A stretch of 64,000 nucleotides of DNA, from positions 1-64,000 of the IMG/VR virus record IMGVR_UViG_3300017746_000003; one strand, given 5' to 3'. The first letter of the stretch is position 1; every line of letters begins with the position of its first letter. This DNA is from a virus. The position numbers and the translations under genes were made by a program. Shown piece after piece: positions 57,901 to 64,000 of this stretch. The notes under the pieces were generated by a model. That model searched no databases and was not told the origin of the DNA. It was given only the letters and a program-made list of their open reading frames with translations.

Positions 57901-58685
57901 CTAGAAGTATTGTTGCTACTATCGTCAGTGTTGCACAGAGTAATGTATCCAACATTGAAGTTAAGAATCAAGTTCATTCTGTCAGTGATATTGTAGACGT
58001 TCAGGTAGATACTAACCTTAAGATGACTCTACAGAAGGAAATTCAATCTTCTGTAACTGAAGTATCTGCTGCAATTCAAAATTATGTAATCTCACTAACT
58101 GAATCTTCTGTATTGATGAGCAGTGAGAGTGTATCTGTTGCTGCATCTACAATTCAATCTATTAATAGTGCTGAACTTCCTCAGCAGGTTCTTACTGATG
58201 TTATTGAATATGAGATTGCTCCATACCTAGCATACAATGATCAAGTTGTAACATTAGAACTGATTTCTACAGCGACTCCATCCGAGTCTTCTGTATTGAT
58301 GAGTGATGAAAGTGTATCTGTTGTTGCATCTACGATTCAAACTATTAACAATTCTGCTATTGTAACAGAAAAAGCACTAGATCTACACACTTCACAAGTT
58401 GAAACAACAATCTCTCAATCTCTACAAGTATTTGCAGCAATTCCTCCAGGCACTGATCCAGGTGGACTGAATTCACCAATTCCAGTTGCTTCTATTCTAA
58501 GTACCGAAACTGCTCTATATGCAGTTATTCACGGAACTGAAACTGAAGTTGCTATTCTTGGCAACCATCTACCAGTTCTTAATGGTAGAGATAAACCTGC
58601 AGATATTACGTTAAATAGAGAGATGGGAGTCTTAGACTTCTTTGAAGAACTAGTTGTACTAGAAACCAGTGTCCTTCTCCGTTAA
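48924..58685 (+). CDS. giant baseplate wedge-region structural protein (gp7 position) with YHYH domain
   Basis: A 3253-residue protein in the position of gp7 (T4 gp7 is 1032 residues). The N-terminus (ESQLPEFIINEYENFSKVIEKYYEQLE, in helices, then KYRDIDFYEKNLL) is the known start of large cyanophage baseplate proteins. Residues about 690-857 contain a YHYH-like domain (HSPILGFAYDGNPIYGPFGF, NNGRFCVTPEYPTGTYAYFI, then FPYILG). Several GYxxPP-type strands recur (about 540-640, 1625-1670 and 2725-2760). The C-terminus carries a duplicated SSVLMS-x-ESVSV segment. It probably organises the wedge and carries peripheral, receptor-facing domains. Confidence 0.8.
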   Translation: MVETRRISTLIESQLPEFIINEYENFSKVIEKYYEQLELRGNPLDVISNITKYRDIDFYEKNLLKESTKVSSYVDAVDTTIQVEDASSFPETDGYISIGSEIIFYKSRTDYEFREVSRGVSGNQRLGDLYSSSQFVTTLAENHDINDNVQNISNLFLYAFVKNFENDYLASFPEKYLKEDVDKRTLIKNITDFYQAKGTDRSIQFIFNTLVSNDKPKVLRPKDNTLKSSFSDWVTSYALKVIVLEGNPDDLIGETIIQNLDPLNESIEYASAIVDNVFSAGSIDGLSLYEITIDTATLNNQFSTASKTRLTDGLPTNSDVGDRINVFSTEGFLQQGRIYINGEEVQYSSKNVDQFVISRRERSDGYAVDTNVYSYSTITSGDVRLLCLGVLYNLEQETSAPYSEPGDRIQISEPGFTDIDPILIDTNGNLRWFENDGYGSSGDINVGNVISKLKNNISAVYRDENYYYLATGGLPNRPILYSGIGQTLSDQKILRLIRKKPLTITESYETSQRDVGIFVDGTIAFSHKDFDQIKYGKITKFNIENKGNGYNDPPNVLINGAPGLARTFLSGETIGTIELETDNIFTSVPEVTITSGRGAEATAVVTFGTITSINVINSGEYYSTPPRVVITDKLGKGRFAEYKAILEDGKIVSFESVDQGKFYSKGNVIVEIIPVGRDGLVTCDVFTWTKNRYNKLQPDLDNNNSYVFPHYNPTRGFGYGVCASPTQLRTELSDDGTGHSPILGFAYDGNPIYGPFGFENPLDSTSTVGRIRSAYRIKATRTNGPSVDEFPIGTFIQDYEWIASTSIGKTELDENNGRFCVTPEYPTGTYAYFISVDSDGNPAFPYILGNNFYSLPVDSNYNADLTQDDLPTKAERYRIPGMDGNGSQSMLTIAETLSGNVETLSILNSTDQFKVGGKFQVSDVRTEGSGASAFVSSVVGKDILSMDCKSLETTNTKSVALVRLIAPTYLFENDIVTQEDSTFTGKVISDISNRSEFVLEEVSGTFVEGKELNSSSTIISILIDRNVFFTAESTLLLTDGADSTLATGRVLESVSNQNSVKVEVLSGEFVVPDSVTTAHFLQSTTLGDSVGGEVVVYSNLSKEIKAFAVRDDLVLVETDGTHNVGVNSYIDVEVDPDVSQTTTEYYVRKRFYQEIKLKTPSFGSLMIDTGVGRGDLLNGGLSYTAGNYVDVELIFLDQSKVRNGIGSPGDSKNAIATINVSDFNGTGYGSVSDFTITNKGSDYIKGDVLTVADADLNRLSNSVSSQRLAINVDHIGLAQLNTKLSLVQVNKLSVDDLLKIDSEIVKIVSIDSSNREVTIERGIEGSNIVDHFDGTLVSLYKGVYRFDANSRPLGIGPNDPTIISYDSTTQNIVLAYNYSSTSPREVTLSSVFQDNSSPKKSIALSSVIPGENRLEFSKDVNFATFGVNTDIRIQKYYNYVFDTSHVSMQGVFLDFSASRTGTIFTEEKIVSGIQPGNAGSFVSITLGFGPNIVGQTQQRFPVNFDTYYYFIKSNSDVNTDGAALRVIDDPIAGSKQILFSSQTKFAYAYTEIPDYNGKGDLRYNTDSPFAIGKIKYATIDNKGIDYKRLPVITGCNVDSDNQPNLNVQWDSITKTILGVEILQGGKNFVSPKAYVSRGDGTGAVFNVFQDAGRIVRIDVVNEGSGYNYIPEITIYEGGVEAYFGSDNIGLPKNVSIVKSGGGYHNDTTILPKFTSHYALIIRGQSKFFKGERVEQRDGNRLVFSAIISDKGWRLGTNILRLEKITGNVDFNLPLVSVMQTSRSVEVVDVLSTQFKPTIKSFSDNMGRFTSDKGKIGDRNQRLTDSFFYQDYSYVIQSKTPINTWRDLIKQTTHPAGFLMFGEVVIESEQESSMPIEQPKSDKISFIELAPKNVTVERKSTRVTQSSIRVRDTNLRRGIGSVSINEYDTEGILSKELILAQDFSGRYATQEDYIGPIKSITKVGDGTSEIAVGFGGGTNFTTIAGEYNHWVKFKMLGNTNNQPAITPYVDATSPAQSWRGSLHNYSILSNDEYVTSGGGNFDLSKINLMTIGFMPEFGEFSSNQGTSNTEFGAIIQSNESDFSEIASGFEVGDTITFYENASTFVKVEVVSVDSPAYHPTLGVIGDGNVLGRRTFQLLDKANNLAYSPYNEQETFITLNGVAQEPKKAYEISGSQITFASAPLGPQYPITGENFDDTYTTDPTKFVCKSFKFKNDTFNAKYLKKIKDISGSFDGISTEFALSWDDDTIVKTDTKENLLIFVNGVLQAVNSAYTIRRSDNDSQTDIIVFIEPPRNFYDVIDYTPEQLDQKEYFYGYGVGSYDRLRIDERLIPYRGEGPYLVFDEETDTVKNINEADFALVFVDGVLQAPDTYKLNGPNISFTEQLIKYIPSTGESLASKVEIISLFGRQVPKTLSAYDYDRIIFRNEVSIVLTKVLDDPNGKDEYIEWQENFTAFDPSVTKNVFTFDDNGNRVFIGKLNSVRFDLLEDGTANGVAKPGVVAEQLTIKILNAENLKFTANDYDPRVSDDDELRIKGIFITDQPDFTNFVSFNAAYPIFKIEWDYTKNADGDRVLVQDIPDWLKGSKLGDDAYFNLYNNLVDIAPGDEIMIDGEKDYRKVLYIPPEVKGRNFNNGQTAKFEHYSPIEVTNYNDIVRGEGLSVTCTIGDGGAVTGVGFSDLEWNRRDLKLFFDTGILLQPTAYQYFVPPQVKFIPVDGRGGGARAEVLTIAGQVLDVILIEGGSGYTQPPKAVVTRGYNVLRKPNRTIQSNYRLEIGTQIGLQQQTTIATEIIISGQGQSTGLFSLISFGIVGSVTPIDNDEIVNIITPEAEEVGDQLSLPEGNSIIFTKRDPFTAVDQVASELIINETLITVTLDNPIASITNISPVGGVDVIINNLQKIINTPIAYFREESASATGALLDSPLSPIGTTLYVNNTSLFADVGKLQVGREIVGYERKLQDRFLNVTRGLDRTVAVAHPAGQYIRTIPDSVRVIDAGPRSIVATIVSVAQSNVSNIEVKNQVHSVSDIVDVQVDTNLKMTLQKEIQSSVTEVSAAIQNYVISLTESSVLMSSESVSVAASTIQSINSAELPQQVLTDVIEYEIAPYLAYNDQVVTLELISTATPSESSVLMSDESVSVVASTIQTINNSAIVTEKALDLHTSQVETTISQSLQVFAAIPPGTDPGGLNSPIPVASILSTETALYAVIHGTETEVAILGNHLPVLNGRDKPADITLNREMGVLDFFEELVVLETSVLLR

Positions 58686-58690
58686 AATCA

Positions 58691-59236
58691 ATGCCACAAA
58701 CGCAGTTACAATTAGCAAGTCCTTATAATGAGGTACTTAAAAGAAATACTTTAGTTATTAAAGTAGAAAATTTTAAGCAAAGAAAACCAGAAGGATTTGA
58801 TTCGTTTGATTCTGGTAATGCTTTCCATACTCTTGCGGCTTTTGAAAAGCACATTTTTAGTGGTGATAATGTTATTGATGATTTAACAAGAGAATTTCCT
58901 ACTCTTCAAATTAGAGATTTTGAAATAAGACCAAATTCTTCATTTACATTGACAGGTAGTAAATTTAATTTTGCTGGTTCTACTCAAACATTACCTTTTG
59001 GATCTACCATCAATAGTCTACAAGTATTGACTACTGATGAGTCAAATCAAACAATTCTTGACGCAGACACTAGCATTACAAGATTTGCAAGTGCTGGACA
59101 TCTTTTTATTGGTGGTAGTGCGCGTACTCTTTTCGAGTATACATCCAAGACTGCCACAGGATTTATTGGTTATGTTAAATCTGGAAATGTGAATATTCCG
59201 CCTTCTACGGAGTTCATCCAGTATTCTGTTGAATGA
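58691..59236 (+). CDS. hypothetical virion-associated protein
   Basis: A 181-residue protein, 5 nt after the giant gene. It starts PQTQLQLASPYNEVLKRNTLV, has a basic turn (FKQRKPEGF), a Ser/Thr-rich beta region, and ends IPPSTEFIQYSVE. The position between baseplate genes suggests a structural or assembly role. No family recognised. Confidence 0.62.
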   Translation: MPQTQLQLASPYNEVLKRNTLVIKVENFKQRKPEGFDSFDSGNAFHTLAAFEKHIFSGDNVIDDLTREFPTLQIRDFEIRPNSSFTLTGSKFNFAGSTQTLPFGSTINSLQVLTTDESNQTILDADTSITRFASAGHLFIGGSARTLFEYTSKTATGFIGYVKSGNVNIPPSTEFIQYSVE

Positions 59237-59249
59237 TCAAACTATATTG

Positions 59250-59257
59250 TATAAATA
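59250..59257 (+). promoter_or_regulatory. late promoter TATAAATA
   Basis: Exact T4 late consensus, 33 nt before the gp8 ATG and followed by AATCAAG, the same surroundings as the promoter at 3892. Confidence 0.82.
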
Positions 59258-59290
59258 AATCAAGACAACAACGTTCTAGAGAAAAAATAA

Positions 59291-61159
59291 ATGGCTGCAA
59301 TTATTTCAGACAAATTTAGAATTTTCAATGCTAAACAATTTCTAGAGTCTCTGTCCGAAGGCAGTAGTGATACTGGATCCGACAGAACTAGAATGTACTT
59401 CTTTGTGGGTCGTCCACAAGCATGGAATTCATACTTGGAGATTTACTCCGCAAACGCAACAGCATTTACTGCTGGTCAGTTTGTTTATGTTTCTACCGAT
59501 ACGAATGGATCGTATACTTGGGCAAATGCACCTTTCAAGGCAAGCATTGTAGCAGTATACGAAAATTCTCTTATCCTTAGTTCAATTTCTCCAAGTACAT
59601 CTTCAACTCCTCTCCCCAACTCTGTAGTTGAAGGTTGGAACGGAGCATCAGATACAGGAGCAGAAGCAAGAGCAGGTGTATATCGCTTTGCTACAGAAGA
59701 CACCCCTCCTACTCCACTGGATCACCAGTCGGAAAAATTTGATGTTTATGATGAAATTATTGCTGCTAAGCGTATCACCGATTCGTTTGCTCGTGGTGTA
59801 ATTACTCGTTACGATTGGAACACGCTTGCTGCGGAACCTCGTTTCGACATGTACAAGCCTGACTACACCGCAACCACGACTGGTCAGATCGGCAAACTAG
59901 CACTTACTAATGCCGCATCTCTAGCAACTGCTAAGTACTATGTAATCAACTCCAACTACGAGGTATTCAAGTGCCTCTATAATGGTGAGTTCCCTGGCAG
60001 AACTTCCCCTAACCCCCAGTACGAACCCAAGACCTCTCCTTCTGCTGGTCAAGGTACTTATAATGGTAATGTGTTTACCGAAGGTGGTGACCTAGAAGTT
60101 TCTAACACTGCGGGTTATGCTTGGAAGTATATGTACACCATCCCAACAGATGATGTTCTTCGCTTCCTTTCTACCAACTTCCTTCCCATCAACCTACCAT
60201 CGGAAAGCACTAGAGCTGCTGTTCAATCCGCTGCGATTGAAGGTGCAGTAAGCGTTGTTCTGGTAGAAGAAGTTGGCGCTGGTCTTCCTAACGGAACCCA
60301 CTATGCACCTATTAATGGTGATGGTCAACTTGCTGGTGGTACTGAAGCAGTTGTAGAAATCGTAGTTGCTTCTAATGCTATCCAGTCTGCTAAAATTGTA
60401 ACAGAAGGTGCTGGTTATACTTATGGTTCAGTCAACCTTGCTGACGGCGTAACAGTCGGTGGCATTAAGACTGGTCTATTTACTACTTCTGCACTCACAA
60501 CTGGACGCACTGGTGTTTCTGGCACAGGTGCTTTGGAAGTTATTATTGCTCCCGAAGGTGGTCATGGTGCAGACATGGAGTCTGAGTTCGGCGCTAAGCG
60601 TGTTATGACGAACATTCGTTTGACCTACGCTGAAGGTTCTGGCGACTTCCCCGTTGATAACGACTTCCGTCGTATCGGCATTATCAAGGACCCATACAAC
60701 TACGGCACTACCGATTTCGCAACTAACGACACCCGTAATGGTTTGTTTGCAGTTAAGATCGAAAATGCAACTGCTGACTACAATGCTGATGAAGAAATTA
60801 CTCAAGCATTGTCTACTGGTGGTACTGCAAAAGGCACCGTAGTTTCTTGGACTCTTGATTCTGGTTCTACCACTGCTGGTGTTCTTAAGTACATCCAAGT
60901 CCCTGGTCTACATGCAGAAAACGGAGTTGTAAGAGAATTTGATTCTAGTGCTGCTGTTGTTGGTACTTCATCTCTTGCTTCTGGCACAGTTGATCAAGCA
61001 ACCACTGCTGTCACACTTCTAGGTGTTAGTTTCACCAATGGTCAAGGTAATCCTGAGATCGAAGCGAACTCTGGAGATGTCATTTATGTTGAGAACAGAA
61101 GACTCATCACACGTGCTCCTGACCAAATTGAAGACATCAAGTTAGTAATTGAGTTCTGA
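59291..61159 (+). CDS. 8: baseplate wedge protein gp8
   Basis: A 622-residue protein. The start (AAIISDKFRIFNAKQFLESL), TRMYFFVGRPQAW, the FDVYDEIIAAKRITDSFARGV region, NYEVFKCLYNGEFPG, and AGYAWKYMYTIPTDDVLRFL are characteristic of cyanophage gp8, which is much longer than T4 gp8 (334 residues). It contacts gp6, gp7 and gp10 in the wedge. Codon use is notably richer in C-ending codons, as in highly expressed genes. Its own late promoter precedes it. Confidence 0.87.
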   Translation: MAAIISDKFRIFNAKQFLESLSEGSSDTGSDRTRMYFFVGRPQAWNSYLEIYSANATAFTAGQFVYVSTDTNGSYTWANAPFKASIVAVYENSLILSSISPSTSSTPLPNSVVEGWNGASDTGAEARAGVYRFATEDTPPTPLDHQSEKFDVYDEIIAAKRITDSFARGVITRYDWNTLAAEPRFDMYKPDYTATTTGQIGKLALTNAASLATAKYYVINSNYEVFKCLYNGEFPGRTSPNPQYEPKTSPSAGQGTYNGNVFTEGGDLEVSNTAGYAWKYMYTIPTDDVLRFLSTNFLPINLPSESTRAAVQSAAIEGAVSVVLVEEVGAGLPNGTHYAPINGDGQLAGGTEAVVEIVVASNAIQSAKIVTEGAGYTYGSVNLADGVTVGGIKTGLFTTSALTTGRTGVSGTGALEVIIAPEGGHGADMESEFGAKRVMTNIRLTYAEGSGDFPVDNDFRRIGIIKDPYNYGTTDFATNDTRNGLFAVKIENATADYNADEEITQALSTGGTAKGTVVSWTLDSGSTTAGVLKYIQVPGLHAENGVVREFDSSAAVVGTSSLASGTVDQATTAVTLLGVSFTNGQGNPEIEANSGDVIYVENRRLITRAPDQIEDIKLVIEF

Positions 61160-61162
61160 CCT

Positions 61163-61170
61163 CCTAAATA
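61163..61170 (+). promoter_or_regulatory. probable late promoter (CCTAAATA)
   Basis: CCTAAATA, 3 nt after the gp8 stop codon and 34 nt before the next ATG, same form as at 24669. Confidence 0.62.
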
Positions 61171-61204
61171 ACGTTAGGAAAACCAGGACGTTAGTGCATA
61201 TACA

Positions 61205-64000
61205 ATGCCTCAAAATACTAACTTAAACGCATCGCCTTACTTTGAAGACTTTGATTCTCAGAATAATTTCTATAAGGTCTTGTTTAGACCAGGGTTTGCG
61301 GTACAGACTAGAGAACTAACAACTCTCCAGTCTGTATTACAAACTCAATTAGAATCATTCGGGAGGAACGTCTTCAAGCAAGGCGATCTTGTTGTGCCTG
61401 GAGAAGTCGGGTTCAATACGAAACTAAATTACGTTAAACTATCTTCTGTTTCTGAGGTTGCAATCAGTGACGAAGCAGGAAACGTTGTATATCAAAAATA
61501 TGACATTAGTCAACTGGTCGGTCTGAAAATTCAGGGTGTATCATCTAGTGTTATTGCAAGTGTTATTGCTACAGAATTTGGTTCTGATACAGAATCAGAT
61601 ACAATTTATGTCAATTACTTGGACTCTGGCGCATCTGGCGACGAAGAGAGATTCCGTCAAGGTGAGACTCTAGAAGTAATTGGTGGTGTTAATTCTCCTC
61701 TATTGGTTGTCGGAACTGATGGAGTATCTCTTCCTACCAGTATCAGTGTTACTGATCCTGACACAGGTATTGAACAATTTATTGATAGTCCTGCATTGGG
61801 ATTTGCTTCTGCTATAAAAGTAGAAGAAGGTATTTACTTTGTTAATGGATATTTTGTAAGAAATGCCGAGCAACTTTTAGTTGTTAGCAAATACTATGAT
61901 GCACCTTCCAGCAAAATTGGTTTTAAAATTGTAGAGTCTCTGGTTACACCTGAGGAAGATAGTTCCTTGTATGATAATGCAAGGGGGTATTCTAATTTCT
62001 CTGCTCCTGGTGCTCATAGACTTAAAATTAATCTAGAACTTGTTAAGTATGGTTACTATGATCTAACTGATAAGAATTTTATTCAGTTACTACTTATTAA
62101 ACGTGGTACTATTCAGAAACAAATTAAAGCAAATGACTATTCTCTTGTAGAAGCAGCAATTGCTAAGAAAACTTTTGACGAATCTGGTGATTATGTTGTA
62201 GAACCATTCCCTCTACAAGTTAGAGAGTATTATCAAAATGATAATAACCTAGGATTCTATACTGCCGATGATGATGGACTTGTTAATGGTCTATCAGTAA
62301 ATCAAGCATCCGCAAAACTCCTAGGAACTATTGGTTCTGGCAAAGCATATATTAAAGGATATGAAGTTAAAAATAAAGAGAGTAAGTATCTCGAAATTGA
62401 TAAAGCAAGAGATACAATTAAAAGAGAAAATCAGACACTAAAAACAACAGGTCTAACTTCCTTCTATATTAGTAATGTATATGGTACAACTCCACTTAAT
62501 GCTGAGGGTGCTGAACTAACATCGTATCCTACATTATTTTTAAATTCTACTTACAATGATGGTTCTGTCGGTCTTAATGACACAGAAGCAAGTGATGGTG
62601 TCAAGCAGACTACCAATCGCCGTGGACAAGGATATGGCGTAGAAGAAGGAGTCAAGACAATCTATTGTCAGATTGAAGCTGGATCTGGTTTTGGCATCGC
62701 AGATATGACTGATGCTAACTTTAAATCTCAGTTTAAAAAATTATATTTTATCAAAACTAGAGCTGCTAGTCAGGTTACTAGTTATGGAGAGGTAGATGTT
62801 TTAGCATTCTCCATTGTATCTCGCCCAGAAATTTCTGCCGCTGGTGCAAATCAATTTGTTGAAATTACAGTAAAAGGAAATAGATCTGAACTAGATATTT
62901 TTGTGATTGATTATGATGCATCAGCATCAAATAAACTGAGGAAGTTGTTTAAATCACAAGCAGATGTTGAAGATAATAGTAGCGAACTATTTGATCTGCG
63001 TGATTATAATGAAACTATTACACCTATCGTAGGTATTGCTAAACCAAAAAATATTGCTTTAAAAGAAATTAGTTCTGGTTTTAATAAAGATCTTGATAAG
63101 ATTGTATCTAAAGGTAGACTTGCTGGTGGTCTAGAACAATACAATTCTATTTTTGACCTTTCATATTTTGCTCCTCAATTTTTCACAAGAATTCTTTTAG
63201 AAACAGAAATTACTGGAGATTCTTTTAATCCTGGTAAGTACATTTATGGTTCCCTAAGTGGTGCTATTGCTGTTATTGAGGGAGGTACGTTGGCTACCTA
63301 CTCGTCAGTCTCCAAGTTGTTTGTTACTATGGTGTTTGGTGAGTTTAAAGGTGGTGAAACAATTACATCAGAAACTGGCGAAACAATTAAGATTGCAACG
63401 GATAATACAATTTCCCACTTTATTATTCCTACTAGGGGAGATAGTTATGCTGCAGGAACAAGAATTATCCTTGATGGTGTTACTTATGATGAGTCTTCAA
63501 TTGCTATTGTTAGATCTGGTGCAGGTGCTTTAGATACGATCTATGTTAACGATAGAGCTTCTACAGACACTCTATACTCACGTCCTCCGATTGTTGAGTT
63601 TACTGGTACTGTCCCAACTAATGTTGCTGTTGTTACTCCTGTTCTATTCAGAAATACAGTATATACATATTCTCCAAAGAATATTAAATCTGTATTCTCT
63701 CAGTTTGGTTCTGGTAATGCCAATAAATTCTCTGCTGATATTGAACTTGAAAAGACTGGATATGTCAATACAATTTCAGTAACTGACTTTACCTTCTCAG
63801 GCACTGCAGGGTACAAGTTTATCGAGTGTAATGGATTTGGTGGTGATGCGTCGAAGAACCTTGTTCAAGGCGACGTGGTGCAGTTCTCAGACGTTACTGG
63901 TGCTGTATATAAGTACATCGTTCAATATGCTACTAGACCTGACGGAACAAAGAGATCAAGAATCTATCTAGATAGAGCTCTGCAGGCAAATGTAGAGAAT
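61205..64000 (+). CDS. DUF4815-like virion structural protein (gp9/gp10 region), 3' end missing
   Basis: Open for 932 codons from ATG 61205 to the window edge. The start (PQNTNLNASPYFEDFDSQNNFYKVLFRPGFAVQTRELTTLQSVLQTQ, in pieces) has the FRPG-x-AVQTRELTxLQ signature of the DUF4815 family found in large cyanophage baseplate/fibre-attachment proteins. Later IYFVNGYFV and GKAYIKGYEVKNKES also fit. It likely links the baseplate to fibres, in the place of T4 gp9/gp10. The C-terminus lies beyond the window. Confidence 0.8.
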   Translation, partial: MPQNTNLNASPYFEDFDSQNNFYKVLFRPGFAVQTRELTTLQSVLQTQLESFGRNVFKQGDLVVPGEVGFNTKLNYVKLSSVSEVAISDEAGNVVYQKYDISQLVGLKIQGVSSSVIASVIATEFGSDTESDTIYVNYLDSGASGDEERFRQGETLEVIGGVNSPLLVVGTDGVSLPTSISVTDPDTGIEQFIDSPALGFASAIKVEEGIYFVNGYFVRNAEQLLVVSKYYDAPSSKIGFKIVESLVTPEEDSSLYDNARGYSNFSAPGAHRLKINLELVKYGYYDLTDKNFIQLLLIKRGTIQKQIKANDYSLVEAAIAKKTFDESGDYVVEPFPLQVREYYQNDNNLGFYTADDDGLVNGLSVNQASAKLLGTIGSGKAYIKGYEVKNKESKYLEIDKARDTIKRENQTLKTTGLTSFYISNVYGTTPLNAEGAELTSYPTLFLNSTYNDGSVGLNDTEASDGVKQTTNRRGQGYGVEEGVKTIYCQIEAGSGFGIADMTDANFKSQFKKLYFIKTRAASQVTSYGEVDVLAFSIVSRPEISAAGANQFVEITVKGNRSELDIFVIDYDASASNKLRKLFKSQADVEDNSSELFDLRDYNETITPIVGIAKPKNIALKEISSGFNKDLDKIVSKGRLAGGLEQYNSIFDLSYFAPQFFTRILLETEITGDSFNPGKYIYGSLSGAIAVIEGGTLATYSSVSKLFVTMVFGEFKGGETITSETGETIKIATDNTISHFIIPTRGDSYAAGTRIILDGVTYDESSIAIVRSGAGALDTIYVNDRASTDTLYSRPPIVEFTGTVPTNVAVVTPVLFRNTVYTYSPKNIKSVFSQFGSGNANKFSADIELEKTGYVNTISVTDFTFSGTAGYKFIECNGFGGDASKNLVQGDVVQFSDVTGAVYKYIVQYATRPDGTKRSRIYLDRALQANVEN

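Noticed and set aside
1-64000. CRISPR arrays, IS elements, integrases, attachment sites, rRNA, further tRNAs
   Set aside because: No regularly spaced repeats, transposase or integrase motifs, rRNA-like stretches or second cloverleaf were seen on either strand.

Overview
The window looks like part of a marine T4-like cyanophage genome (a myovirus of Synechococcus or Prochlorococcus). The evidence is a T4-type baseplate series (gp25, gp6, a giant gp7-position protein, gp8, then a DUF4815-like protein), T4-type late promoters (TATAAATA and relaxed forms), tail fibre genes with collar domains, and host-derived metabolic genes typical of cyanophages (purS, a CpeT bilin-lyase-like gene, a glutaredoxin-like gene). 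All credible genes lie on the + strand, tightly packed with many 1-35 nt overlaps. The DNA is AT-rich. Both ends are cut inside genes.

Layout. (1) 1-3643: small accessory genes, including a zinc-ribbon protein, a possible pyrimidine-dimer glycosylase-like protein, purS, a glutaredoxin-like gene, cpeT and two 2-oxoglutarate/Fe(II) oxygenases. (2) 3648-3899: three consecutive predicted RNA hairpins, a tRNA-Asn(GTT) and a textbook late promoter. (3) 3933-27885: late virion genes for host contact. These are a 4356-residue structural protein, two collar-domain fibres, three paralogous mosaic adhesin-like proteins (N-termini vWA-like, glycine-rich, or beta-sandwich plus TSP3-like) that share Ig-like repeats and one C-terminal module, and a third collar fibre. 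(4) 27896-31934: three more genes of the 2OG oxygenase type, a tail-fibre-assembly-chaperone-like gene and two unknowns. (5) 31959-44390: a dense block of mostly 33-110 residue proteins, many behind their own host-type sigma70 promoters. It carries an SF2 helicase, a GIY-YIG-like protein paired with a Dam methylase, a secreted HExxH peptidase-like protein, an AbrB-like and a HicA-like protein, and an AT-rich intergenic region with DnaA-box-like repeats. (6) 44457-64000: a second late block with a PAAR spike-tip protein, a sixth 2OG oxygenase and the baseplate wedge genes.

Together the late blocks build the baseplate and a diverse set of fibre tips. The metabolic genes would support nucleotide synthesis and photosynthetic pigment handling in the infected cell. 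The sigma70 block probably makes early host-takeover proteins. The observations I rate highest are the trio of mosaic adhesins with a shared C-terminal module, the six dispersed 2OG oxygenases, the structured RNA region before tRNA-Asn, a mutually exclusive double hairpin at 38225-38263, an inverted repeat centred on the helicase -10 box, and a terminator whose loop contains the next promoter's -35 box. Functional names come from motif recognition only; no database search was possible.
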